The notes below the pieces were generated by a model. It saw only the letters and a list, made by a program, of their open reading frames with translations, was not told where the DNA came from and did not search any database. From NCBI GenBank assembly GCA_017960415.1, contig JAGCZE010000468.1, forward strand, positions 1-18,975: a stretch of 18,975 nucleotides of DNA, read 5' to 3'. Below, one piece after another: positions 6,292 to 13,989 of this stretch. Origin of the DNA: Lachnospiraceae bacterium (GTDB lineage Bacteria > Bacillota_A > Clostridia > Lachnospirales > Lachnospiraceae). Position 1 is the first letter of the stretch; each line of letters begins with the position of its first letter. A program made the translations under genes and the position numbers.

Positions 6292-7805
6292 TTTGCTTCA
6301 CCTCCCGCGATCGTCGTCATGATCTTGCTCTGTGTCAGGTCCTCACCCTTGAGCTCTCCGACAACCTTTCTGTCACGCATTACAATAAGTCTTGAGCAGG
6401 TTCTGAGCATCTCATCCGTTTCCGAAGAGATAAATGTGATACTCATACCCTCTGCCGCATGCTTTAGTACAAGCTTCTGAATATCGATCTTGGTTCCGAC
6501 ATCGATACCTCTGGTGGGCTCATCGAGGATCAGGTATTCTGGATTGGTAAGCAGCCAGCGCGCAAGTATGACCTTCTGCTGATTGCCTCCCGACAGGGAT
6601 TTGACCGGCGTGTCCGCCGATGCGGTCTTGATCCCGAGCAGCTTGATATATTCATCCGCAAATGCATTGGCTTCCGCCTTCGAAAACGGCTTAAAGAAGC
6701 CTTTCATTACCTGAAGGGCAAGGATAATGTTCTCGCGGACCGAAAGATCACCTACGATACCGTCCACCTTTCTGTCCTCAGGCAGATATCCGATGCCGTT
6801 TCGCATTGCATCTATGGGTTTATTGATCTTAACTTCCTTACCGTTCTTTTTCACAAATCCGCCGATCACGCGGTCTGCGCCGAATATCGCCCTGACGCAC
6901 TCGCTGCGGCCCGATCCGAGCAGTCCGGTAAATCCGTTGACTTCGCCTTTTCCGATATAAAAATCAAAAGGCTTGATCCCGGCGTCACTCTGCAGCCCGA
7001 AGGCTTCGAATACGTGGGAATCCTTGTCGGATCCGGTATATTTTTTGCTGGAACTGCGTATGTCCGAAAGATCGTCGAGATCCTTACCGAGCATCTTCGC
7101 AACCAGCGCAACCCTCGGCAATGAAGCGATCTCATATTCGCCGACGAGCCTGCCGTCGCGTAATACCGTGATCTTATCGCATACTTCGTAAACCTGGTCC
7201 AGGAAGTGTGTTACGAAAATGATGCCGACTCCGCGTTTTTTCAGGTCTCTCATAAGCCCGAACAGCTTCTCTACTTCCTGCTCATCAAGCGAGGAAGTAG
7301 GCTCGTCCAGGATAAGTACCTTACATTCCATGTCAACAGCCCTTGCGATGGCAACCATCTGCTGGATCGCGATGGAACAGCTTGCCAGCTGCTGATTCGC
7401 CTTGGCCGGAATATCAAGAGACTGAAGGATCTTGTCGGCGTCCGCATACATCTTCTTCCAGTTGGTAAGTTTTTCCTTGCCGCGGCCAATGTACATATTC
7501 TCCGCCACGGACAGGTTCGGACACAGGGAAATTTCCTGATAAACCGTGCTGATACCCGCATTCTGCGCATCCTGCGGCGAAGCGATCGTTACGGCCTTAT
7601 CCCTCCCCTCAAGGAATATCTCGCCCGTGTCCTTACCGTATACACCGGTCAACACCTTGATCAGCGTTGATTTACCGGCTCCGTTCTCCCCCATCAGTGC
7701 GTGTATCTCACCCCGGCACAGTGTAAAATCCACATTCTGCAGAGCATTTACACCGGGAAAACTTTTGCTGATATTACGCATTTCAAGTACAACGTTTTCT
7801 TTCAT
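6288..7805 (-). CDS. ytfR: YtfR-like sugar ABC transporter ATPase with two nucleotide-binding domains
   Basis: This cytoplasmic ATPase powers the importer; it is 505 residues with two fused ABC domains. Domain 1 has Walker A GENGAGKST at about 39-47 and Walker B VLILDEPTSSLD near 163. Its signature region reads CSIAIQQM rather than LSGGQ, as usual for this class. Domain 2 has a degenerate Walker A (GLLGSGRSE), a full LSGGNQQK signature near 404 and the EPTRGIDVGTK motif near 429 shared by RbsA/XylG/YtfR-type proteins. I chose ATG 7805 because GAGGG sits 6 nt upstream; a TTG two codons earlier would abut that site. A gap of about 200 bp containing a hairpin separates it from the first binding-protein gene, while the downstream permease overlaps it. 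Confidence 0.94.
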   Translation of the reverse strand: MKENVVLEMRNISKSFPGVNALQNVDFTLCRGEIHALMGENGAGKSTLIKVLTGVYGKDTGEIFLEGRDKAVTIASPQDAQNAGISTVYQEISLCPNLSVAENMYIGRGKEKLTNWKKMYADADKILQSLDIPAKANQQLASCSIAIQQMVAIARAVDMECKVLILDEPTSSLDEQEVEKLFGLMRDLKKRGVGIIFVTHFLDQVYEVCDKITVLRDGRLVGEYEIASLPRVALVAKMLGKDLDDLSDIRSSSKKYTGSDKDSHVFEAFGLQSDAGIKPFDFYIGKGEVNGFTGLLGSGRSECVRAIFGADRVIGGFVKKNGKEVKINKPIDAMRNGIGYLPEDRKVDGIVGDLSVRENIILALQVMKGFFKPFSKAEANAFADEYIKLLGIKTASADTPVKSLSGGNQQKVILARWLLTNPEYLILDEPTRGIDVGTKIDIQKLVLKHAAEGMSITFISSETDEMLRTCSRLIVMRDRKVVGELKGEDLTQSKIMTTIAGGEAK

Positions 7806-7894
7806 GTACAACCCTCACATTTTTTAATCATACTCATGCGGCCTAAACAGTCCTCTTTTTGAGGAAAGCATTTTGCTGATCGCACATTTCAAAA

Positions 7895-7928
7895 GCGGCG
7901 CAGCGCAAACCCGGTCACGCTACGCCGC
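7895..7928. terminator. Bidirectional terminator-like hairpin between first binding protein and ATPase
   Basis: GCGGCGCAGCG (7895-7905) pairs with CGCTACGCCGC (7918-7928) over 11 positions with a single non-Watson-Crick position (G-U on the minus-strand RNA, A-C on plus); the loop is 12 nt. In the operon direction (minus) it is followed by only four T residues, consistent with partial termination or protection of the binding-protein mRNA. On the plus side the stem is followed by seven T residues at 7931-7937, so the stronger U-tract faces antisense transcription. The rest of this gap (7806-8008) holds small hairpins at 7851-7865 and 7961-7997 and no gene. Confidence 0.65.
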
Positions 7929-8008
7929 CATTTTTTTATTATCGATATTTTTACTATTCACCCGCTCCACAAAATTCGTAGTCCTTCCGCAAGCGGGCTT
8001 CTCAAGTA

Positions 8009-9013
8009 TCAGATACCGTACTTATCAACATCAGCCTGTGTAATGGTTGAAGCATCGAAGCCCTTCTCATCCATGATGATGGTCTTGTTCTTGAGGGTCT
8101 CGCCGTTCTCAAGCTTCTTGATGATGTCTACAATGTATGATGACTGGAAAGGATTGCACTGTCCGTCATAATTCCACTTGCCTGCAAGGAGCTCTTCAAG
8201 TGCCCACTTGTTGCAGTCAAAGCCCATAACGATAACATCACCCTTTACACCGTGAGAGATATTGGCCTTGTCAAGAGCTGCTACGGCACCCTTTGCCATA
8301 TCATCGTTCTCTGCATAGATTACATTGAACTTCTCGCCGGAGTCGATAACCGACTGAACGATCTGCTGTGCTGTCTCTGCGTTCCATGTAGCTGTCTGCT
8401 GTGTTACGATAGACCAGTTACTCTCTGCCTTAACCTTTGCGTCAAGAGCGCCCGAACGGCCTCTCTGAGCTGCCGAACCCATAGCACCCTGGATGTGGAT
8501 AACCTTGTACTCGCTGAGGTTCTGAGAAGCAAGCCAGTTAACTGCGGTCTCGCCTTCCTTGTCCATATCGGAAACGATCGAAGCCTCATAAAGGCTGGGA
8601 TCAGCATCGATGGTACGGTCGAAGAGAATAACTTTTACGCCTGCATCCTTTGCATCCTTAAGAACCGAATCCCAGCCTGCTGTATCAGCTGCTGAAAGAA
8701 GAAGGTAATCAACGCCGTCCTGGATGAACTTCTGAGCAAATGCGATCTGCTCATCATTCTTCAGAGAGTAGTTGAATGATGCGTCATAGCCGTTCTCCTT
8801 CGAGAATGTAGCCTTCAGATCCTTGTCGTTTGCTGTACGGTAACCTGACTCGTTAGGGTCATTATTGATAATACCAACCTTGATATTCTTGCTGCTTGAG
8901 CTGCCGCCGTTGCTTGAGCTGCCGCCGTTACTGCTTGAACCGGAATCCTTTGAACACGCTGCCATGCTCAGTACAAGGGCCATTGCCAAAAGAACCGCAA
9001 GTAATTTTTTCAT
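8009..9013 (-). CDS. Sugar-binding lipoprotein, first gene of the ytf-type operon (divergent YtfQ family)
   Basis: This is an extracellular substrate-binding lipoprotein of the periplasmic-binding-protein type 1 family, 334 residues. The ATG at 9013 has GGGAGGA 7 nt upstream; an earlier in-frame TTG two codons up would crowd that site. The signal peptide has its lipobox Cys at residue 20 (SMAAC), followed by a Ser/Gly/Asn-rich tether to about residue 42. The mature domain starts NIKVGIINNDPNESGYR where YtfQ has a GFSQ...ESGWR motif, so the ligand contacts have diverged, although GWDSVLKDAKDAG and the FIQDGVDYLLLS block keep the family pattern. It is first in the operon, downstream of the two-component genes, and followed by a hairpin that should leave it in excess over the membrane parts. 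Ligand is not predictable beyond a mono- or small oligosaccharide. Confidence 0.93.
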   Translation of the reverse strand: MKKLLAVLLAMALVLSMAACSKDSGSSSNGGSSSNGGSSSSKNIKVGIINNDPNESGYRTANDKDLKATFSKENGYDASFNYSLKNDEQIAFAQKFIQDGVDYLLLSAADTAGWDSVLKDAKDAGVKVILFDRTIDADPSLYEASIVSDMDKEGETAVNWLASQNLSEYKVIHIQGAMGSAAQRGRSGALDAKVKAESNWSIVTQQTATWNAETAQQIVQSVIDSGEKFNVIYAENDDMAKGAVAALDKANISHGVKGDVIVMGFDCNKWALEELLAGKWNYDGQCNPFQSSYIVDIIKKLENGETLKNKTIIMDEKGFDASTITQADVDKYGI

Positions 9014-9035
9014 AAACAATTCCTCCCATAAAATT

Positions 9036-9073
9036 TGATTGATTAACGGTTTATTCGCCCGTTAATGCAATCA
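9036..9073. promoter_or_regulatory. Long inverted repeat before the first binding-protein gene
   Basis: The core ATTAACGG (9042-9049) and CCGTTAAT (9059-9066) pair exactly across 9 nt. Allowing one bulged base at 9067 extends the arms to TGATTG (9036-9041) and CAATCA (9068-9073), giving 14 bp in total. It ends 9 bp upstream of the ribosome binding site (9021-9027). It may act as a DNA operator, possibly for the YesN-type regulator, or as an RNA hairpin in the leader. Confidence 0.6.
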
Positions 9074-9075
9074 TA
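9070..9075 (-). promoter_or_regulatory. Candidate -10 hexamer for the sugar-import operon
   Basis: TATGAT on the minus strand overlaps the upstream arm of the inverted repeat. No acceptable -35 lies 16-18 bp upstream (the sequence there reads TGGATA), which would fit an activator-dependent promoter driven by the AraC-type response regulator. This is one of several AT-rich hexamers in the 177-bp gap at 9014-9190, so the call is weak. The rest of the gap shows no gene. Confidence 0.3.
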
Positions 9076-9190
9076 TCTTAAGGAGGATTCATTATCCATG
9101 CAATAATATATCCGCTAGGTTTGTTTTTTCATCATTCGTGTATTTGCGATTACGTGAAGTTGATTTTTCTATTACGGCGGTAGGATTTTT

Positions 9191-10657
9191 TTATATTTCG
9201 CTTTCCTGTGTATCCGCATACCCGTGAGGAAGTTTCACGGTTACCGTAGTTCCGCTACCATAAACGCTTTCGATACTTATACCGTACTCATTGCCAAATC
9301 GAAGGCGGATTCTTTCATTTACATTATATAATCCGTATATGTCGCCTTGGGGGGCGTGGCTGCTGGTAAGGCTTTCTTTTATCTCGGCGAGACGTTGTTC
9401 TTCGATACCGATTCCGTTATCGTGCACACTCAGGAAAAAGCAGTTTTCGAGATTTTCGCCGTGGATCGAGATCCGGCCGCCGCCCCTCTTATTCTTTATG
9501 CCGTGGTACAGGGCGTTCTCGGCCAGGGGCTGGATCGTTATCTTCGGGATCGTATAGTCATACAGGCTCTCCGGCACATCGATATCGTACTGCAGGATAT
9601 CCATGTACCGCACGCTCTGGATCTTTAAGTAGCTCTCCACGTGGCGCAGTTCTTCCCTGATGGTGATCGTATCCTTGCCCTGATTCAGCGATGTTCTGAA
9701 AAATTCGGACAGATTCTTGACCATGTCGACTACGCGGGCATTGTCGCCGGCTTCCGCAAGCCATACGATGGCATCAAGAGTATTAGACAGGAAATGAGGA
9801 TTGATCTGGGCCTGGAGCAGCTCGAATTCTGCTTTTCGCAACTGGATCTGCTCTGTGGTCACCTGTCCGATCAGCCCGTTGATCTTGTCGATCATCGTAT
9901 TGAGGGAATCGGCAAGAACCTTGACCTCCGCGCCCTGATCGGTCTGCGCGCGTACTGTCAGATCTCCGTTGGCCACACGGTTTGTGACCTCGGACAGTTT
10001 CTCTATGGGCTGGGTTATGGATGCCGGTATATAATAAGAAAGCACTACGAGAACAACGGTGATAACGATCACTGCTGCCACGGAGCTGATCATGATACGT
10101 AAAAACGAAGTCCAGTACTGCTGTCTTGATTCCTGCATGTCCTGGATCTCATAGAACACATACTGAAGCATGGATTCCTGAAGAAGAGCCGTAACGATCT
10201 GCACATCCTTTTCCCATATTTCGATGTTTTCCTCGTATTTGTTTCCTTCCTTCCGGTTATCCTCAATACGTTCCTTATAATGTTCGAGATTTGTAAGATA
10301 TTTTTTGACGCTTTTGAGCCTCTGGTCGTTGCTGCTTTCCGAGTCTGTTTCTTCAAGCTTTGCCACGATGCCCTTGGCGTCGGAGAGCATCGCATCAAGA
10401 TTGGATTCATTAAGGCTCTTGTTTTCGACTATCAGAAGATAGGTTTCATAATCAAAATCCTTCTTAAAATCCAAACTGAAACCGCTGGCAACGCCTGCAG
10501 CGTCAATCATACGGCTGTAACGCACGCTGAAACCCCACATTCCTGTCAGGCACAGCAGCACCAGCGTAAGCATGGGAACAAGGATCAGAAAATAACTGCT
10601 CCTGATCTTGACCGCAAGCGAAGAGTTGCGGTATCTGTCCTTAAAACGCTGTATCAC
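9191..10657 (-). CDS. YesM-type sensor histidine kinase
   Basis: This is a membrane-bound kinase that should phosphorylate the AraC-type regulator encoded just before it. It has 488 residues: transmembrane helix 1 about 20-43, an extracellular domain about 45-185 predicted mostly helical and highly charged, helix 2 about 186-210, a HAMP region about 211-265, and a His_kinase domain with phospho-acceptor His288 in QAQINPHFLSNTLD. The ATP-binding half has an N box (PLAENALYHGIK, 377-388) and a G1 box (DNGIGI). The GTG start at 10657 overlaps the regulator's stop as GTGA, with GGAGG 6 nt upstream, so the pair is translationally coupled. The ectodomain shows no sugar-binding fold I recognise, so it may sense ligand through a binding protein, as reported for XylFII-LytS in clostridia. 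Its target is most likely the sugar operon 177 bp downstream. Confidence 0.93.
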   Translation of the reverse strand: MIQRFKDRYRNSSLAVKIRSSYFLILVPMLTLVLLCLTGMWGFSVRYSRMIDAAGVASGFSLDFKKDFDYETYLLIVENKSLNESNLDAMLSDAKGIVAKLEETDSESSNDQRLKSVKKYLTNLEHYKERIEDNRKEGNKYEENIEIWEKDVQIVTALLQESMLQYVFYEIQDMQESRQQYWTSFLRIMISSVAAVIVITVVLVVLSYYIPASITQPIEKLSEVTNRVANGDLTVRAQTDQGAEVKVLADSLNTMIDKINGLIGQVTTEQIQLRKAEFELLQAQINPHFLSNTLDAIVWLAEAGDNARVVDMVKNLSEFFRTSLNQGKDTITIREELRHVESYLKIQSVRYMDILQYDIDVPESLYDYTIPKITIQPLAENALYHGIKNKRGGGRISIHGENLENCFFLSVHDNGIGIEEQRLAEIKESLTSSHAPQGDIYGLYNVNERIRLRFGNEYGISIESVYGSGTTVTVKLPHGYADTQESEI

Positions 10658-12255
10658 GCGTCACCTCCGCGGTACTGTGTAGGTGTCATTCCGACGGTTT
10701 TCTTAAACAGATATGAAAAATAATGGGGATCCTTGTAGCCGCATTGTTGCGCGATCTCGCTGCTGCGCAGGGACGAACATTTGAGGAGTTCCTTGGCCTT
10801 GTTCAGCCTGTAATCCGTGAGATACTTGATCAGTGTCTGGCCTGTCTGGTTCCTGAATACCATGCTCAGATGGTTCGGGGAGAAATTCACCTTGGCCGCG
10901 ATACTGCTCACCGTAAGTTCATCATCGGAATAATTCTCTTCTATAAGCTTTTCGACGCTTTCAACAATACTTCCGTAGCGGTTTGAAGCGATACTGTCGC
11001 GGATCTCGATAGCCTGCTCAAGTATCCTGCACGCATAAGCCGCGGTATTCTCCTCGTTCTGCAGGATCAGGCTGTCCGCCTGTATAGTCTCTATCCCGTC
11101 TCTCGGCTGCATCAGGGATTCCACGAATTCCGCCACGCAGAAATAGATGTCCATGGCGATATATTGTCTGAAAATGGTGGATCTGACGGCCCCGCCGCCA
11201 AGTGAATTAAAGTACTCACCCACAAAGAAACGGATCTCCTCGCGTTCCCCGAATTTCAGAAAATCCTTTACGCGGTTGCGGTCTATCTGCTCGGGGCTTA
11301 CTTTTCCGAGGTCAAAGCTGTCTTCAGGTCTCTTGGAATCAGTCTTATCTCCTGAAAGGATCATGCTCCCCTCTGTCAGATAACGGTTCGCAAATGCCCG
11401 GCTCGCAGTCTCATAAGCCGACGGAATATCGCTGAGCCGCTGTACCGGAGTACCCTTTCCTCCAAAATACCTGATATGATGATAATCAGAAAACAGTTTC
11501 TGAGCTTCATCAATAAATGCTGTCTGGGCTTCCTCCAGCTCCTGCGCGGTATCCGCCTTGAACAGGATCGCCTTTCCCTCGAGCGCCCGGTCAAAACTGA
11601 TGGCATTATACCTGATGCAAAGCTCATCAAGCGCGGACTCGATCTTTACGATACTTCCGGAAAACTCATTTTCCGCATGACGGGTCGAACTGATCTTGAT
11701 CAAAAGGATATTGTAGAACATCGCGGTAATATCAATGCCCAGCTGTTCCGCTTCCTGCACAAGCTCATTGTAGGATCGTATACCGGTGATCATATCATCG
11801 AAGAGTTCGCGTTTTTCCTTGGTATCCCACTGCTCTGTCTCATGGATGTAACGGGCATAAAGTTCCTGCTCGCGCTTTCTTTCTTCAATACGCCCGGAAA
11901 TCTCCTTTACGGCCTTGAGGAGCTCATCCCCCGAAACAGGCTTGAGAAGATACTCCGAAACACCTATCCTTATAGCTTCCTTGGCATATTCAAATTCCTC
12001 ATAACCCGAAAGGATTATGATCTCGGTATCGGGCAGTTCTTTTTTGATCAGCCTGCTGAGTGACAGCCCGTCCATGAACGGCATCTTGATATCCGTGATC
12101 ACGATATCGGGCTTCTCTTTGCGGATCATCGGAAATGCAAGCTCTCCGTCTCCGGCTTCGCCGCAGAATTCAAGCCCGTTGTCCTGCCAGTCTATGTTAT
12201 TTTTGATCCCCTCACGGATGATGAATTCATCCTCAACCAGAAAAACCTTTATCAT
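10654..12255 (-). CDS. YesN-type response regulator with AraC DNA-binding domain
   Basis: This transcriptional regulator has 533 residues. The N-terminal receiver domain (1-120) has acidic residues E8/D9, phospho-acceptor Asp55 in ITDIKMPFMDG, Ser83 and Lys105 (LLKPV). A central region of about 310 residues is of the kind usual in YesN proteins and has no confident fold. The C-terminal 100 residues hold two AraC-type helix-turn-helix motifs (LTVSSIAAKVNFSPNHLSMVF and SSEIAQQCGYKDPHYFSYLFKK regions). The ATG at 12255 has GGGGAGAGG directly upstream. It lies only 24 bp after the DUF1846 stop with no promoter-like sequence in between, and overlaps the kinase gene. It most likely activates the sugar-import operon when its kinase detects substrate. 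Confidence 0.94.
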   Translation of the reverse strand: MIKVFLVEDEFIIREGIKNNIDWQDNGLEFCGEAGDGELAFPMIRKEKPDIVITDIKMPFMDGLSLSRLIKKELPDTEIIILSGYEEFEYAKEAIRIGVSEYLLKPVSGDELLKAVKEISGRIEERKREQELYARYIHETEQWDTKEKRELFDDMITGIRSYNELVQEAEQLGIDITAMFYNILLIKISSTRHAENEFSGSIVKIESALDELCIRYNAISFDRALEGKAILFKADTAQELEEAQTAFIDEAQKLFSDYHHIRYFGGKGTPVQRLSDIPSAYETASRAFANRYLTEGSMILSGDKTDSKRPEDSFDLGKVSPEQIDRNRVKDFLKFGEREEIRFFVGEYFNSLGGGAVRSTIFRQYIAMDIYFCVAEFVESLMQPRDGIETIQADSLILQNEENTAAYACRILEQAIEIRDSIASNRYGSIVESVEKLIEENYSDDELTVSSIAAKVNFSPNHLSMVFRNQTGQTLIKYLTDYRLNKAKELLKCSSLRSSEIAQQCGYKDPHYFSYLFKKTVGMTPTQYRGGDA

Positions 12256-12279
12256 ACCTCTCCCCGCATTAAATAAACA

Positions 12280-13767
12280 TCACTTCTTGTGATACAGCGA
12301 CTTTCCCTGATACTGCGGCTCACAGGTCAGGTTCACTCCGAGCTTCCTGAATGTATTGGAATCAACGGCCGAAAGGATAACACTAGAATGCACCTCGCTG
12401 CCTTTCAGCTTCTCGATCTGCTGCATCGCGGTCTCGGCAAGTTCATCCGTTACTGCGCAGATGGCAAGTGCCACAAGTACTTCGTCCGTATGCAGTCTCG
12501 GATTGTGATTTCCGAGATGATTGACCTTCAGATCCTGAATAGGTTCGATGATCGTAGGTGAGATCAGGTCAATGTCATGGTCGATTCCGCCCAGTTCCTT
12601 GAGTGCATTGAGCAGCAACGCAGATGAAGCGCCGAGCAGTGAAGTGGTCTTGCCCTTTACGATCCTTCCGTCCGGAAGCTCCATTGCCGCCGCAGGCGCA
12701 CCGGTTTCTTCGGCCAGATCGGTGGCAACCTTGGCACAAGGTCTGTTTTCGGTGGTAATACCTGCCTGCTTCATCAGCAATTCGATCTTGTAAACCTGAT
12801 CCATCGTAGCGTCGCCCTGAAGCTTGCGGCACAGCGTATCATAATATCTTCTGATGATCTCGGCATTGGCGGCATCGCGCACTGCCTCATCGTCGAAAAT
12901 GCAGTTGCCGGCCATGTTTACGCCCATATCGGTAGGCGACTTGTAAGGCGATTCACCCAGCAGGGTCTCGAACATCGCATTAAGGACAGGGAAAACTTCC
13001 ACATCGCGGTTGTAATTGACCGTTGTCTCTCCGTAAGCCTCAAGATGGAACGGATCGATCATGTTGACATCGTTCAGGTCCGCAGTAGCTGCTTCATAAG
13101 CAAGATTTACGGGATGCTTCAGAGGCAGGTTCCAGATCGGAAATGTCTCGAATTTCGCATATCCCGCACGGATGCCGTGCTTATTGTCATGATATATCTG
13201 TGACAGACAGGTTGCCATCTTTCCGCTTCCGGGGCCGGGTGCAGTGATTACGACCAGCGGTCTCGAAGTCTCGATATAATCATTCTTTCCGAAGCCTTCG
13301 TCGCTGACAATAAAAGGAATATTGGCCGGATATCCGGGAATTATATAATGCCTGTAAACCTTGATCCCCAAAGACTCCAGTTTCTTCTGGTATTTCTCGG
13401 CACTTGCCTGACCGGCAAACTGAGTCATGACAACGCTTCCGACGTAGAGCCCGTAGCCCCTGAAGGCATCGATCAGACGCAGAACATCCATGTCATAGGT
13501 GATCCCAAGGTCGCCGCGGACCTTATTTTTCTCGATATCGGAGGAATTGATGACCAGAACGATCTCTGCGGTATCACGCAGCTCATACAGCATCCTGATC
13601 TTACTGTCGGGAGCGAAACCCGGCAGAACACGCGAAGCATGATAATCATCAAACAGCTTGCCGCCGAACTCCAGATACAGCCTGCCGCCGAACTTTCCGA
13701 TCCTTTCCCTGATATGCTCCGACTGCATCTTCAGATATTTTTCGTTGTCAAATCCCTGTTTGCTCAT
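12280..13767 (-). CDS. DUF1846 (UPF0371) family protein of unknown function
   Basis: This soluble protein of 495 residues, full length for the family, is recognised by its N-terminal GFDNEKYLKMQSEHIRERI region and by FGGKLFDDYHASRVLPGF. The family also has the glycine-rich stretch TAPGPGSGKMATCLSQ at residues 175-190, which resembles a phosphate-binding loop but is not a standard Walker A. No signal peptide or membrane helix is visible. The reaction is not known to me; crystal structures exist for family members, but I cannot assign a function. The ATG at 13767 follows GGGAGGA. It has its own consensus promoter and a leader with a terminator-like hairpin. The two-component genes begin 24 bp downstream, suggesting cotranscription, but co-occurrence could also be local chance. 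Confidence 0.9.
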   Translation of the reverse strand: MSKQGFDNEKYLKMQSEHIRERIGKFGGRLYLEFGGKLFDDYHASRVLPGFAPDSKIRMLYELRDTAEIVLVINSSDIEKNKVRGDLGITYDMDVLRLIDAFRGYGLYVGSVVMTQFAGQASAEKYQKKLESLGIKVYRHYIIPGYPANIPFIVSDEGFGKNDYIETSRPLVVITAPGPGSGKMATCLSQIYHDNKHGIRAGYAKFETFPIWNLPLKHPVNLAYEAATADLNDVNMIDPFHLEAYGETTVNYNRDVEVFPVLNAMFETLLGESPYKSPTDMGVNMAGNCIFDDEAVRDAANAEIIRRYYDTLCRKLQGDATMDQVYKIELLMKQAGITTENRPCAKVATDLAEETGAPAAAMELPDGRIVKGKTTSLLGASSALLLNALKELGGIDHDIDLISPTIIEPIQDLKVNHLGNHNPRLHTDEVLVALAICAVTDELAETAMQQIEKLKGSEVHSSVILSAVDSNTFRKLGVNLTCEPQYQGKSLYHKK

Positions 13768-13826
13768 TTACTGTCCTCCCGTTTTTATCTGTAACCGGTC
13801 TGTTATTTATTTACGAAAATCAACCG

Positions 13827-13852
13827 AAAAATCCCGGAAACCCCGCCAGGAT
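13827..13852 (-). terminator. Terminator-like hairpin in the DUF1846 leader (possible attenuator)
   Basis: On the minus strand ATCCTGG (13852-13846) pairs with CCGGGAT (13837-13831), one pair being G-U, around an 8-nt loop, followed by TTTT (13830-13827). It lies inside the leader, about 50-75 nt after the predicted transcription start and about 60 nt before the DUF1846 ATG, the usual place for an attenuator. An upstream GCCGG in the same leader could instead pair with CC(T)GGC and compete with this stem, as an antiterminator would. No known riboswitch class was recognised. Confidence 0.55.
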
Positions 13853-13906
13853 CAGGCTTTCGTGAGCTTTTCGCCGGCATAACCGTGAATAAAACCAATT
13901 ACTACA

Positions 13907-13935
13907 ATTATAATTATCTCGGCATAAGGTGTCAA
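13907..13935 (-). promoter_or_regulatory. DUF1846 promoter (perfect sigma-A consensus)
   Basis: On the minus strand TTGACA (13935-13930) and TATAAT (13912-13907) are separated by exactly 17 bp, a perfect match to the housekeeping consensus. Transcription should start near 13900, leaving a leader of about 130 nt before the ATG at 13767. A promoter this strong would need downstream control if the product is not abundant. Confidence 0.88.
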
Positions 13936-13955
13936 TTTCAAACATTTAAATTCTG

Positions 13956-13984
13956 TTGCAAATAATGATAATCCGTGGTATAAG
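13956..13984 (+). promoter_or_regulatory. Promoter of the Na+/phosphate transporter gene
   Basis: TTGCAA (13956-13961), a 17-bp spacer and TATAAG (13979-13984) face rightwards. The -35 lies 20 bp from the -35 of the divergent DUF1846 promoter, so the two face away from each other over a short AT-rich core (13936-13955). The start is expected near 13990, giving a leader of about 100 nt that opens with a long hairpin. Confidence 0.75.
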
Positions 13985-13989
13985 TAAAC

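Noticed and set aside
9080..9100. Plus-strand AAGGAGG followed by ATG as a small gene start
   Set aside because: The frame ends after two codons (ATG CAA TAA), so no peptide of interest is encoded; the complement on the minus strand is more interesting as an anti-Shine-Dalgarno element.
11476..12063. Plus-strand open frame of 195 codons opposite the response regulator
   Set aside because: It is a mirror frame of the YesN-type gene, with no family resemblance or ribosome binding site.
13830..13900. Cyclic-di-GMP-I (GEMM) riboswitch in the DUF1846 leader
   Set aside because: Short pieces such as ACGAAAGCC recall it, but the region between start and terminator is too short for the two-helix aptamer and the conserved receptor elements are missing.
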